This document shows, piece after piece, positions 1 through 9,305 of a stretch of 64,000 bases of DNA. Below the pieces are notes generated by a model. That model did not search any database, was not told the DNA's origin, and worked only from the letters and a program-made list of their open reading frames with translations. The position numbers and the translations under genes were made by a program. Origin of the DNA: Palsa-504 sp963808615 (GTDB taxonomy: Bacteria; Actinomycetota; Actinomycetes; Streptosporangiales; Streptosporangiaceae). The first letter of the stretch is position 1; every line of letters begins with the position of its first letter. The stretch is taken from the NCBI GenBank assembly GCA_963808615.1, contig CAWEGV010000011.1, positions 1,110,133-1,174,132 on the forward strand. Direction: 5' to 3'.

Positions 1-552
1 CCGGCTGCGGCTTCTCCGTGCCGGCTGCGCCGTCACCCTGCGCCGCCTGGACGTGTTCTTCGCCGTCGAGGCCGGCACCCGCTAGGTATATGTCCTCGGC
101 GTGACTGCGCACCCGGACGGCGCCTGGACCACTCAGCAGGCACCCAATCTGGTCATGGACCTGGGGGAGCGGGCTGCCCGGTTCCGGTTCCTGCTCCGGG
201 ACCGGGCCGGGCAGTTCACCGGCGCATTCGGCACAGTCCTGCCCAGCGCGGGGATCGAGGTGATCCAGATCCCGCCGCGGAGCCCGCGGGCGAACGCTGA
301 TGCCGGACGCTGGGTGCGCACAGCACGGGCCGAGGTCACCGACCAGATGCTGATCGCCGGGCCAGGCACCTGCACATGGTCCTGGACCAGGACGCCGTGC
401 ATCACCACGAGCATCGCCCGCACCGAGCCCGGAACCCGCGCCCGCCAGCCGCTGCCGATCTCACTCCGGCCGTCACCGCCGATCTCACGACACCGCAGAT
501 CCGGCGCACAGTCCCAGGCGGGCTGATCAACGAGCATGAGCGGGCGGCATGA
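1..552 (+). pseudogene. Integrase-core (rve) transposase remnant
   Basis: This is the catalytic-core region of a DDE integrase-type transposase of an insertion sequence; its start lies outside the window. The first frame reads LDVFFAVEAGTR, then an in-frame TAG at 83-85, then a core with RDRAGQFTGAF and IPPRSPRANA, the usual blocks around the second Asp and the Glu region. Near 365 the reading shifts one frame and continues as LHMVLDQDAVHHHEHRPHRAR to a stop at 550-552. The conserved Y/AERW block reads DAGRW, so the catalytic Glu position is probably lost. It is a dead element on these three counts. Confidence 0.7.
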
Positions 553-1037
553 AGATCACTGGCTGATTCAGGAAACGGCAGGCCAGCGGACATGGACTCA
601 GTTCGGCCACCCCACACCCTCCAGTCGGCTCCAGGGACCGGCGAGAGGGCAGTACGTCCCCTTGGGAGACCGCTCGGGCAGCACATGGCCAGCAGGTTTT
701 ACAAGCTCTCCGATAGGGCCATGCGTACCTGATTAATCACAGCGCGCAGCCAGCCCTCTTGACGCTTGCCCATCCCTGCCTCACGATGTCAGCCGCGACG
801 AGCCTCGGGCGACAGACGTTCTTTCCCGGCGCTCACACCAGCGGGCTCGGCGCTGCCAGAATCGCCAGGCGGGAGTCGTGCGGGGTTGCCGATCGTGTAC
901 GGGCCACCTGACACCATAGGCCATCGACGCACACACACACTCGGTCCTCGGCAGGCCGTGGCGGCACCCCGGGCACGGGCACCCGTTGCCTGGGCGGAGC
1001 CCTCGGAGGTCCTGGTCGCCGATAGGCCTGCTCGCGA
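553..1037. other. No gene seen
   Basis: No frame here shows a recognisable protein or consistent codon use. A 31-bp stretch at 907-937 recurs in inverted orientation at 32992-33022 and is the only notable structure. Confidence 0.5.
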
Positions 1038-1405
1038 TCATGGGCATGTCAGCCATGAGCGGGTGAGGCCTGACTCAGCCGGGGCGGTCCGGCTGGCGGC
1101 TAGCCGGTGCAGGAGATAAGAAGAGAAGTAGTTGCCGTACTTGCGCTGCAAGTCTGGCCGCTGCCAGTCCTGGCCGCCGATCGTGGCGCGGCAGGTTGGC
1201 GTTCCGCACCGGCATTGCATCATTCCGTCGTAGTCGTCGAACAGGGCGCAGTCGGTGGTCAGCTCCTCGCCGGGGCTGATGTCGCGCATGGCGACCAGGA
1301 CGATGTTGCCCGCGAAGCCGACGTTCGGTTCGCAGGAATGATTGATGAAGAGCATGACCGGCTCGTACTCTGCGTCCTCGACGGCGGCCAGGTGAAAGTC
1401 GCCGG
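1038..1405 (-). pseudogene. SET-domain protein, C-terminal remnant
   Basis: The minus strand encodes the C-terminal half of a SET-domain (lysine methyltransferase fold) protein. The diagnostic motif NHSCEPN, the following GEELTTDCALFDDYD and the post-SET cysteines in CRCGTPTC are all present, then an LQRKYGNYFSSYLL tail typical of bacterial members. Nothing resembling the N-terminal cofactor-binding GxG strand lies upstream. The reading frame runs instead into unrelated coding-like DNA at about 1405, where the frame also changes. Bacterial SET proteins of this short type are known but their substrates are mostly unassigned. This copy is 5'-truncated. Confidence 0.65.
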
Positions 1406-1815
1406 CGCGCCAGCGAACCTGCCGGGCTGCGACGACCCGGTGAGCACGACCTGCGTGCCGTTGGCATTGGAGTTGCCGACGGCAGTGAACACGGCCGGGC
1501 TGGCGCTGGTCGCGGTGAAAGAGTAAGGGCTAGCGGGAGGAAGAACGTGAACGGCTGAGGGTTCCCCGGCGTCTCGGGAAAGAGACCGTCCACGCCCCAT
1601 CCTGAAGGCGCCAGGGTGGTGTTGTCGGTGGCGAGCAGCCGTACCTGCGGGTACGACCCGGCGAGTTTCGCGCTCAGCTGCGCCTGGGTGACGATCATGT
1701 CGTCGGTGGCGTCGGTGAGCTGCGCCGACGGGTTGAGCAGCGCCTGGCCGGTGGCGAGTGGGGTGCCGGTCCCGTCGGCCAGGTCGAGGACCAGGGTGAT
1801 GTAGTTCAGCGTCAT
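1406..1815 (-). pseudogene. Hypothetical fragment, possibly phage structural
   Basis: A minus-strand frame opens with ATG at 1815 and reads MTLNYITLVLDLADGTG, then a Ser/Thr/Ala-rich beta-type sequence. The frame shifts near 1550 and resumes as SPYSFTATSASPAVFTAVGN and NGTQVVLTGSS before being cut at the SET-domain remnant. The composition, rich in Thr, Ser, Val and Gly with short strand-like repeats, suggests a phage or secreted structural protein. I do not recognise the family. The frameshift and abrupt junction make it a remnant. Confidence 0.4.
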
Positions 1816-1904
1816 GACTTGCCCCGGTTCCGTCGTGGTGGTTACGCAGCTAGCCGGCAATACCGCGAGTCCGGCCGTGGCTGCCTGCTCGAGGCCGTTA
1901 GCTT

Positions 1905-1995
1905 GTCCCCAAGGTGCACCTGCCGGACTGGCCCGAGGTGGTCACCCCGCACGTGCTGCGGCATTTCTGCGCCCCCCGGTTACCTGAGCGGCATG
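1905..1995 (+). pseudogene. Tyrosine recombinase C-terminal scrap
   Basis: The plus strand reads VHLPDWPEVVTPHVLRHFCA and, after a one-base shift, YLSGM. HxLRHxxA is the second catalytic block of phage-type integrases and YLSGM matches the segment normally following it. The Arg and two His of the motif are present, but the tyrosine region and everything upstream are missing. It is on the opposite strand from the integrase N-terminal fragment at 2593-2949, so the two are not obviously one gene. Confidence 0.4.
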
Positions 1996-2035
1996 ACGGG
2001 CATACTTTTGCCGTAACTCGGAGGGGGCGTGAACA

Positions 2036-2515
2036 GTGGCCGAAGATACATCTCCCGCAACGGAGGTCGAGGCGTTTCTGAGTCGCTTCGGCAACGCAGA
2101 CCGAAAGGAGTTGGAGCGCGCGAGCTCGGCCGTTCGGTCAGATCAGTCGGCGTGGGAGGCTGCGGGAGGAAGGGTGGCGGAGCTTGTCGCAAGCATGGGT
2201 CTCGACGAGCAGAAAGCGCAACTCTGCCAACAAGCAGCGGCGATTTTCGAGGGAAAGGCAGCGCAAATCCAACCCGAGGATCGCCAGTACGTCCTCTGGG
2301 CAGCTCAGGGCGTGATCGTGGGCCTGCTGGCTGACGACAGCGCCAAGAGGACTGACCTACGCCTGCTTTGCAAGCCATTCGCCCAGTTGCTTCGGGAAAC
2401 GCCGATTCGAGCGCCTGAGGAGAACGCCTACTGCGAGATTCACCCTGGAGTGCCGCTCACATTTGGCGGCTGTCATGTGTGCCGCCGCGGTGACGACGAG
2501 CGCTACAGCCGGTAG
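2036..2515 (+). CDS. Hypothetical protein with C-terminal Cys/His cluster
   Basis: A 159-residue acidic, Ala/Gln/Glu-rich protein that appears wholly alpha-helical in its first 120 residues. The C-terminus carries YCEIHPGVPLTFGGCHVCRR, a CxxH plus CxxC arrangement that could bind zinc. The GTG start at 2036 follows a strong GGAGGGGG ribosome-binding site by about eight bases, which decides between this and a GTG at 2029 in another frame. Codon use is ordinary for the window. It lies between integrase fragments, so it may be cargo. No family is recognised. Confidence 0.65.
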   Translation: MAEDTSPATEVEAFLSRFGNADRKELERASSAVRSDQSAWEAAGGRVAELVASMGLDEQKAQLCQQAAAIFEGKAAQIQPEDRQYVLWAAQGVIVGLLADDSAKRTDLRLLCKPFAQLLRETPIRAPEENAYCEIHPGVPLTFGGCHVCRRGDDERYSR

Positions 2516-2592
2516 AAGAGTTCGACAGCTCAGCCGCCGGTTGGGGCTCGGTCGTGCGACATCCTCGACGTCATATAGCCTGGCACGGCTCT

Positions 2593-2949
2593 TCAAGGCT
2601 GTCGACGGCGGACGTGCTCGGCGGGCGAATGCGGCAGGACGCCGTCCAGGACGCAGGTCCGGTAGAACCCGGCCGCGACCGAGAACCGGCGGGATACGGT
2701 GGAGGGCCTGAACCGGCGGATCTCCTGCATCCACCGGATGTACAGCTCCAGGTGCGGCCGCTGGGCGGCCAGCGGGTCCAGGCCGTGCTCGGCGCACCAG
2801 GCCGGGTGGCAGCGCAGGTCCGATTCGGTGTGCTGACGGGAGGAGCCCTTGAAGCGGGCCAGGTAGGCAGCAACTGCCAGTCGCAGCCGGTCGGTGAACG
2901 GCGCCAGAGGAGGAGAGGGCACTGAGGACCGGTCGGTGAAGTTCAGCAT
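2593..2949 (-). pseudogene. Tyrosine recombinase, N-terminal fragment
   Basis: From ATG at 2949 the minus strand reads MLNFTDRSSVP and then the N-terminal SAM-like core-binding domain of a phage-type integrase: an AVAAYLARF helix, WCAEHGLDPL, LELYIRWMQE, PSTVSRRFS and FYRTCVLDG. The domain normally continues into the catalytic domain after HSPAEHV, but here it stops within four residues of VRRRQP. The Arg-His-Arg-Tyr catalytic domain is absent, so it cannot recombine DNA. It marks former phage or ICE activity at this place. Confidence 0.6.
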
Positions 2950-3192
2950 GCGCTGACACTGCGGCAGTTCCCAGTCGCCGTGAAGCTTACCCAACCGCAC
3001 CTGCGTCAGTCCTGCGAGCCGGCAACGGGTCTGCAACGGGCAAGCCGCGCGACGGGCAGGGAAATAGTGCACTGTTGTGGCCCCGTATCGCTTACCTCTG
3101 GGTGATTGACGTGGGTCGGCTGGCCGGGCAGTGTTAGATAGCCATCGTGCGTAGGCGGCTGGCATATCGTGCTATGGAGGTCGGCTAACCGG

Positions 3193-3840
3193 ATGGCTCT
3201 CCCGCAGATTCCGGATTTCGCGTCGTTGTTTCCTGCTTGCCGCTGCAGGAAAATGTCTTGCAGCGCTTGTGCTGGATTTCAGCTGACGCCAAGGACGGCG
3301 GCGGTCTTGTGGTCAGTGGCTCAGATTCTTGCCGATCACGGCTATGACGACGTCGAGGAACACGGGAGCGATCTCCTGCCAGGGCGTACCGGGTGGGATC
3401 TCTTCGACCGCTATCCGCGGCTGACGTGGAGCCAGGATGCTGCATGGCGGCGCCGTGCAGCCCGGGCCTACGATGACCTGGCCGCCGATCTGGCGGCTGG
3501 CGATTGGCCTTTGCCGACGTGCCCGGCGGAGGAACTGGCGCTCCACCTGATCCTGGAGGACGCACCATCTGCTGTCGGGCATCGGTGGGCTGGGCTGGAT
3601 GAGGCGGCCTTCGGCTCGCTGCCCGGGCATCCCGATGACCTCGACTGGGACGCGATGCCTGATGTCTTGTTCCAGGACACCGACATCCTTCATCTCTTCG
3701 AGCCGGGCCTGGACGGAATCGATGACCCTTACAACGCGCTCAATGCCGAGATGGCTATCGGCGACTACAGGCCGTCGGCGTGGTTTGAGAACTTCGCGAA
3801 CATGCAGCCGCGAGACGGGCGAAGGGGCTTCCGCCGGTAG
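3193..3840 (+). CDS. Hypothetical acidic protein
   Basis: A 215-residue protein rich in Asp, Trp and Ala. An early cluster CRCRKMSCSACAG could bind metal. Later segments such as DLFDRYPRLTW, EELALHLILEDAP and LPGHPDDLDWDAMPDVLFQDTDILHLFEPGLDG are acidic. The ATG at 3193 is preferred because GGAGG lies about 12 bases upstream; a GTG at 3169 is in frame but has no site. No close family is recognised and no membrane segment is visible. It stands alone between an integrase remnant and a non-coding stretch. Confidence 0.6.
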   Translation: MALPQIPDFASLFPACRCRKMSCSACAGFQLTPRTAAVLWSVAQILADHGYDDVEEHGSDLLPGRTGWDLFDRYPRLTWSQDAAWRRRAARAYDDLAADLAAGDWPLPTCPAEELALHLILEDAPSAVGHRWAGLDEAAFGSLPGHPDDLDWDAMPDVLFQDTDILHLFEPGLDGIDDPYNALNAEMAIGDYRPSAWFENFANMQPRDGRRGFRR

Positions 3841-4367
3841 GCAGCGGCCAGGGCCAGCCCCCAGGCAGGCGGCCGCAGACCCAGCGCCCGGCTGTGCTGA
3901 GGTTCGCAGAAGCGCCGGCCGACTGAACGTTACTTTACGGCTGCTCAGCGGTTACAGCCTCAGCGACTGGTGCCCCCTTTGCCCGAGCTCGAGTACTGCG
4001 CGGCACCGTCGCAAGGACCACCGCCGTGGAACGTGTACCGCATTGAGCCACGCTCGGCGATCGTGACCTTGGCGACGGAAGCGGGAGGCCTGACTCGCTT
4101 CCGGTTCTGACGCTGCCGATCGGCCGGGCGCCGTCGGGGTGGCTGCGGTCGCGAGCACGGCGCTCCCGGACCGAGCACCGCGCGTTCATCGGAGCTTCGC
4201 CAGCAGGCCTGAACCGGTCTGACATCCGTACCTGGCATAACCGCGGCGGCCAGGCCGTCTGGGTTCCGGTCGTGCCGCCGAACCGAGGCCCACGTGGGTA
4301 AACTATCAGCCCGAGCGCTCGCGTTCTGGTGACGACCAGGCGACATCCTGCCGCAAACGGGGGGACC
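3841..4367. other. No gene seen
   Basis: No frame has convincing coding character or a start with a ribosome-binding site. Short open frames on both strands look like shadows of GC-rich sequence. Confidence 0.5.
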
Positions 4368-4790
4368 ATGGCGAACCAGCAGCCGCTGGGCCCGCTCGGG
4401 CCTGACGTGGCGGTCACGCACATCCTGGTGGTCACCGACCCGGCGCGGTCGCGGGATTTCTGGGTCGACGTCTTGGGCGCCGAACCGTACCGAGAGTACG
4501 GCGGAACCAGCGTGGTGCTGCGATTTGCTGGCACGTGGCTGTTGCTGGTCAGCGGGGGCGGCCCGACCGTCGACAAGCCCACCGTGGTCTTCCAGCCGCC
4601 CGCCGACGCCGACCTGGTCAGTCACGCGATGACGCTGCGCGTGGCTGACTGCCAGGCAGCCTATGAGGCGCTGCGGTCCAGAGGCGCCGCGTTCCTCACC
4701 CCACCGCATGACTGGGGCTCCGAGATCCGCTGCTTCCTGCGAGACCCAGACGGCCACCTCGTAGAGATCAGCCAGTCAAAAGCCACCTGA
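4368..4790 (+). CDS. VOC (glyoxalase/bleomycin-resistance) family protein
   Basis: A 140-residue single-domain vicinal-oxygen-chelate protein. The first half reads VTHILVVTDPARSRDFWVDVLG, the classic beta-alpha-beta opening with an early His metal ligand. The second half contains CFLRDPDGHLVEI, the standard closing motif whose final Glu is usually a metal ligand. Such proteins act as dimers in glyoxalase, dioxygenase or drug-binding roles, and the substrate cannot be read from sequence. ATG 4368 follows a GGGGGG site by three bases; an earlier in-frame start at 4329 lacks a site. It appears monocistronic. Confidence 0.8.
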   Translation: MANQQPLGPLGPDVAVTHILVVTDPARSRDFWVDVLGAEPYREYGGTSVVLRFAGTWLLLVSGGGPTVDKPTVVFQPPADADLVSHAMTLRVADCQAAYEALRSRGAAFLTPPHDWGSEIRCFLRDPDGHLVEISQSKAT

Positions 4791-5312
4791 CAGCGGCAGT
4801 TGAGGACGTTCACCTCAAGCGTGCCGATGTATAAACCAGCCTGTTGCACAAAGACCGCCCGTTGAGCCTTGGTGGGGAGTGAGTGCTGCCAAGGCCTGCT
4901 TTTCGGTTACCGGGTGGGGCGGCCGCGCCTTATGTGAAACTCGCTGACGCCTGGGTGGAGATCGTATTCCTCAGGATCCGTTTGTGCGACAGGCTGAAAC
5001 ATACGGCTTGGCGGCGGCGGTCAGGCCGTGGCAGGACTACTGGGCGGCCGTCTGCCCGCCTTGAACGGCCAGACGCTCAGCGGGTTCTTCGTATTCGCGT
5101 GGCAGGAGCCCGGCCCAGGTGGGCTTTACGAGGCGCGAAGGCCGGGCCGGACCAGGCCGTACCGATCAGCTCAGGTCCGCGGGGGGAGCGTCTCGCCGGC
5201 CAAGGCCTCCTGCGGTCCGCCGGGAGGGACTTGCCGGGGCGCTTGGCAGCGCGACCGGGCTGCGCAATGGATTACCGGGGTCCTCGGCATGTGGCGCGGC
5301 TGGCTGCGGCGC
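4791..5312. other. No gene seen
   Basis: Several long open frames exist on the plus strand, but none shows family motifs. The dense Arg content suggests GC-driven open frames rather than genes. Confidence 0.45.
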
Positions 5313-6341
5313 CTACCCGTGGTCCGGCGGAGTGAGCGCCGTGGTGCCTGTGGCGATCGCAATCCGGCGGTCTCGGTACGTGACGACGGCGTTGGCGATG
5401 CTCAGTTTCCTGCCCCGGTGAGTGATCGAGCCGGTGGCGATCAGCTCCTGACCCTCGGCGCCGGCCGGGCGCAAGAAGTTCACCTTGAGGTCCAGGGCGG
5501 TAAATCCGGTCCCGGCGGGGGCGATCGCCTGGACTGCCGCCCCGCTGGCGCTCTTTGCCAGCAGGGCGATGACACCTCCGAAGACCGTTCCCAGCTCCTG
5601 CACCAGGCCCGGGTGCACAGGCAGCGAGAACACGGCTCGCCCGTCCTGGGCCTCGATCAGCCGGATGCCCGCATACCGGTCAATGGGCGCCGCCGGTATC
5701 TCCCCTGTGAGCTGGGCCGCGAGGATCTCAAGTCCGCTCAGCCGTTGGAGCAGCGCGGGGCCGATAGGAGCGAGCTGCGGCACCGGTTCTTCCAGCCTGA
5801 CTCCGGGTCCCGTTGGCCGCATCCCGGCCAGCGATCCGCTGCCCGGGCGCGCGGGGACGGTCGTACCGGGTGCGAATACAAAGTACCGGGACGTGCTGTG
5901 GGCCAGCGGCCGGCCTGCCTGGCCGGTCACGAGCCCCTCGGCCAGGGCGTTACGCTCGTCGGAGTAAATCACCCGGCTGCGCGCCGTGATCTCGGTGCCG
6001 CTGGGTGGCGGCTCGCCGAGCACCGTCACTGACAGCTCGGCCGTCGTGCATCCCCCTCCGGCAGGCAGCGTGGACACGACCGCGTACAGGTGGGTCATGT
6101 CAAGCAGGAAAGCGAAGATCCCCGAGTGCAGCCTGCCCTTGGGGCCGCAGAACCAGCCGCTGGCGGGCATCGCGATCGATGCCTCACCGCGCTGCAGGCC
6201 GACCAGCCTCCGCCCGCTCCAGTAGTGGATCGGCGGCTGCGGGGACCTTCCCGCGTGGATCTCGCGGAGTGCCTCCAAGCCGGGCACCGCTAGCAGCCCG
6301 CCATCGAGGGCGCCGGCCGGCGCACGCTTCTCCTCGGTCAC
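5313..6341 (-). CDS. Tandem hotdog thioesterase (PaaI-like)
   Basis: A 342-residue protein built of two hotdog-fold domains. The first spans roughly residues 60-160, around GPKGRLHSGIFAFLLDMTH, and the second roughly 210-335, with HPGLVQELGTVFGGVIALLA and LDLKVNFLRPA. Each resembles PaaI-type acyl-CoA thioesterases, where the helix after HxG binds the CoA ester. The GTG start at 6341 has a perfect GGAGGG six bases upstream. It overlaps the upstream CoA-transferase gene by 158 bases in another frame, implying translational coupling. The pair probably handles acyl-CoA exchange and hydrolysis in the cytoplasm. The acyl substrate is unknown. Confidence 0.75.
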   Translation of the reverse strand: MTEEKRAPAGALDGGLLAVPGLEALREIHAGRSPQPPIHYWSGRRLVGLQRGEASIAMPASGWFCGPKGRLHSGIFAFLLDMTHLYAVVSTLPAGGGCTTAELSVTVLGEPPPSGTEITARSRVIYSDERNALAEGLVTGQAGRPLAHSTSRYFVFAPGTTVPARPGSGSLAGMRPTGPGVRLEEPVPQLAPIGPALLQRLSGLEILAAQLTGEIPAAPIDRYAGIRLIEAQDGRAVFSLPVHPGLVQELGTVFGGVIALLAKSASGAAVQAIAPAGTGFTALDLKVNFLRPAGAEGQELIATGSITHRGRKLSIANAVVTYRDRRIAIATGTTALTPPDHG

Positions 6342-8256
6342 GCCAGGCCCTCCGCATCCACTTTGCGTCCTCCTTCCGCTGCATTCCGTCACAGGCAGCG
6401 AGAGCCGGCCAACCGCCAGCTGCCGGTAAGTGCTCCGGCATGTGTTCCGAAAACAGCATCGTCACCTCCTCGATCCCCGCAGATGTCCTGACCCGCATCT
6501 GGTGACCGGCGCGCTCAAAGACGCGCATCATCCGCGTGTTGCCCACGAGCACGTCGGCCCTGAAGCCGCGAACGCCGCGTCCCCGCGCGTACTCGAACAT
6601 GCGCGCGTGCAAGAGCCCGGCAAGGCCGGCGCCCTGCCATTCCGGATCCACCATGTACGCCACCTCGGCCAGGCCGGTCGCCGGGCTGAGATAGTAGGAG
6701 CTGGCGGCGACGACCCGTTCGCGCTCGGGCGGGCCCACCACGGCCGCGAAGGCCATCTCCTCCTCGTAATCGACGCTGCACAGGTACTGGGCGACCGTGT
6801 CGGTGAGCGAGCTCAGCTTCGCCAGGAAGCGGCTTTCCACGTCTTCTTCCGGGAGCCGGTGGAAAAGCTCTTGCATGGCGCCGCTGTCGCTGGTTCGCGT
6901 CGGGCGCATGCACACCTGGCGGCCGTCGCGCAGCCGCACGTCGCGCACCTCGGCCACCGGGTACGCGCTGCGGCTGCGCAGCTGCTGCTTCGGTCCGACC
7001 AGACCCCTGTCGATCGCGGCCTTGAGCAAGGAGTTGCGGGCATCGGGATGCGCGATCTCGATCAGGGCGACCGCACGCTCGGCCAGCGACCGGCCGAACA
7101 GGTACGCGGTGCCGTACTCGGTGATCGCCCAGCGCACATCGGCCCGCGGGATCGCGACGGCCTCGCCGGGACCAAGGTCCAGGCAGATCGCGGACCGGCC
7201 CTGCGGGGTACGCGAGGCCAGGCACACGATGGCCATGCCGCCCGGGGATGCGAGCGCGCCGCGGTGGAAGGCGGGCCCGGTGGAGATCCCGCCGTACAGC
7301 GCGCCGTCGAGGCTCTCGGTGCACACCTGGCCGGTAAGGTCGACGGCGAACGCCTGCGTGACCGACACCATCCGCTCGTGGCCCGCGATGACCACAGGAT
7401 CGCACACGTACTCGACCGGATGGAAGGCGAAGCGCGGATCGTCGTCGACGAGGTCGTACAAGCGGCGGGTGCCCATCGCCCAGCTCGCCACCACCGGCCC
7501 CGTGACAACGCCGTCGGCGACCAGGTCGACCACCGGCTCGGTGATCACGTCGGAATGGATCGCCAGCCCGCGCCGGTTGGTCAGGTGAGCCAGCATCTGG
7601 TTCGGCACCCGGCCCAGGCCGACCTGAAGCGTGGAGCGGTCATCGACGAGCCGGGCGACGTAGCGGGCAATCTGCTCGGCCGCCTCGCCGACAGGATCGT
7701 GAAGGTACTCCACCACCGGAGTCTTGACCGCCACGAAACGGGCGATCCGGCCGACAGGGATCCTGCTGTCGCCGGCCGTGCGTGGCATCGCCGGGTTGAC
7801 CTCGGCGATGACCGTGCGCGCGGTCAGCGCGGCGGCTTTCGTCACGTCGACCGATATCCCCAGGCTGCAGGTGCCGTCCGGATCTGGCGGGGCGACCTGG
7901 ATCATCGCCACATCGAGCGGGATCTGCCCGTTGCGGAACAGCGTCGGGGCATCGGCAAGCGACAGCGGCAGGTACTCCACCCAACCCGACTCACCGAAAG
8001 CGCGGACATCGCGCCCGACATAGAAGACCCGGTGCCGGTACCTCGTGCGCGGCGGGTCGCCGGCGCCGACCCGGTCGGTGAGGAAATGGACCAGGACCAC
8101 CCCCGGCCGGTCAAGCCGTTCCAGCGCCTCCACCAGGCTCCGGGGAGTGGCACACGCGGTGCCGACGAAAACCTTTTCCCCCGGGCGGACAACCGACACC
8201 GCCTCGTCGGCCGAGACCATACGGTCACGCCAGTCAGATGCCGCCTCGACGCTCAT
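6184..8256 (-). CDS. Acetyl-CoA hydrolase/transferase fused to GNAT acetyltransferase
   Basis: This 690-residue protein starts with a class I CoA-transferase module (about 1-430). It contains GLGRVPNQML, VITEPVVDLV, TESLDGALYGGIS and ITEYGTAYLFG, typical of 4-hydroxybutyrate and acetyl-CoA transferases; the Glu of TES is the probable CoA-thioester nucleophile. A GNAT domain follows (about 440-595), with MVDPEWQGAGLAGLLHARM as the acetyl-CoA loop. This fusion is known in actinobacteria. The last 75 or so residues are Arg-rich, resemble no domain and overlap the next gene, so the true C-terminus may be nearer 6410 if a base was lost. The start is ATG 8256 after GGCGGCAGG. Confidence 0.8.
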   Translation of the reverse strand: MSVEAASDWRDRMVSADEAVSVVRPGEKVFVGTACATPRSLVEALERLDRPGVVLVHFLTDRVGAGDPPRTRYRHRVFYVGRDVRAFGESGWVEYLPLSLADAPTLFRNGQIPLDVAMIQVAPPDPDGTCSLGISVDVTKAAALTARTVIAEVNPAMPRTAGDSRIPVGRIARFVAVKTPVVEYLHDPVGEAAEQIARYVARLVDDRSTLQVGLGRVPNQMLAHLTNRRGLAIHSDVITEPVVDLVADGVVTGPVVASWAMGTRRLYDLVDDDPRFAFHPVEYVCDPVVIAGHERMVSVTQAFAVDLTGQVCTESLDGALYGGISTGPAFHRGALASPGGMAIVCLASRTPQGRSAICLDLGPGEAVAIPRADVRWAITEYGTAYLFGRSLAERAVALIEIAHPDARNSLLKAAIDRGLVGPKQQLRSRSAYPVAEVRDVRLRDGRQVCMRPTRTSDSGAMQELFHRLPEEDVESRFLAKLSSLTDTVAQYLCSVDYEEEMAFAAVVGPPERERVVAASSYYLSPATGLAEVAYMVDPEWQGAGLAGLLHARMFEYARGRGVRGFRADVLVGNTRMMRVFERAGHQMRVRTSAGIEEVTMLFSEHMPEHLPAAGGWPALAACDGMQRKEDAKWMRRAWRDRGEACAGRRPRWRAASGARLGGTPRDPRGKVPAAADPLLERAEAGRPAAR

Positions 8257-8547
8257 CCTGCCGCCATACCTAGCGCGTCACACTGCTCAGCAAATCCCGA
8301 CTTCATAAGCTAACCCGGACGCGCCAACGGGGGAAGCCCCCGATTTCGCGCCCGAGACCCCCATCCGGCCATCTCGGTGGCCATAAGGCTAGAAAGGCAA
8401 CAACAAACCACGAAGGCCGAGCTCACGGAAGTCGCAACGCAAAGGGGCGCTGCCAAGGCGAGGCCCCCCGCCGGGCCGGGACTGTAAATACAACGGTGTA
8501 ACTCTCGGACAGGATGGACGGATGAGCCATCCGAGGAGGGAGACACC
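8257..8547. other. Upstream flank of IS256 remnant
   Basis: This stretch should contain the left end of the IS256-type element. The segment from about 8480, beginning GACTGTAAATACAACGG, looks like a terminal repeat, but the matching right end has been lost so the boundary cannot be confirmed. A small hairpin GGATGG/CCATCC lies at 8512-8532. Confidence 0.4.
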
Positions 8548-9305
8548 ATGACTGCAACTGTAGATCGCAACGGGGCCGGTGAGGCGCAGGAGGCCGTCAC
8601 GGCGGCGCCGGTGGCGGATGATGGCCAGATGGGTGCGGCCGAAGACGAGCTGGCCCGCGAGCTCGCTGAGCAAGCCCGTGCGGAAGGGCTGCGGCTGACC
8701 GGTCCGGGCGGGCTGCTGGGCCGGGTGACCAAGCGCGTGCTGGAAGCGGCCCTGGACGGTGAGATGGACGCCCACCTGGGCTATGCCAAGCACGACCCGG
8801 TCGGCCGCGACGGCGGGAACTCCCGCAACGGGTACCGGGCCAAGACCGTGCTCACCGATATCGGCCCGGTGGAGGTCGAGGTGCCCCGCGACCGGGACAG
8901 CTCGTTCGAGCCGCAGATCGTGGCCAAACGGCAGCGCCGACTCACCGGGGTGGATGACCTGGTGGTCTCGCTGGTCGCCAAGGGCCTGACGACCGGCGAA
9001 GTGCAGGCCCACCTGGCCGAGGTCTACGGCGCCCAGGTGTCGCGGGAGACCATCAGCCACATCACCGACCGGGTGCTCGACGGCATGGCCGAGTGGCAGA
9101 ACCGGCCGCTGGACCCGGTCTATGCGGTGCTGTTCATCGACTGCATCAACGTCAAGATCCGCGACGGCCAGGTCGCCAACCGGCCCATCTACACGGGGCT
9201 GGCCGTCACTGCCGACCATCTACACCGCTGCCTCCGAGGCCGAGGCGCTGGAGCGGTTCGCCGAGTTCGGCGAGAAATGGGAAGCCCGCTACCCGGCGAT
9301 CATCC
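8548..9305 (+). pseudogene. IS256 (Mutator) family transposase, internally deleted
   Basis: The N-terminal 222 or so residues are normal for an IS256 transposase. They include GEMDAHLGYAKHD, SRNGYRAKTV, VEVPRDRDSSFEP and LFIDCINVKIRDG with the first catalytic Asp, ending GLAVT. The sequence then jumps to a distal segment, IYTAASEAEALERFAEFGEKW, in another frame near 9216, and stops at 9305 against IS110 sequence. The central catalytic region is deleted and the C-terminus is missing, so it cannot be active. The ATG at 8548 keeps a strong GAGGAGGGAG site. Confidence 0.8.

Noticed and set aside
6430..8313. 627-residue open frame on the plus strand rich in His, Arg and Asp
   Set aside because: It is the antisense shadow of the CoA-transferase/GNAT gene, which has clear family motifs on the minus strand.
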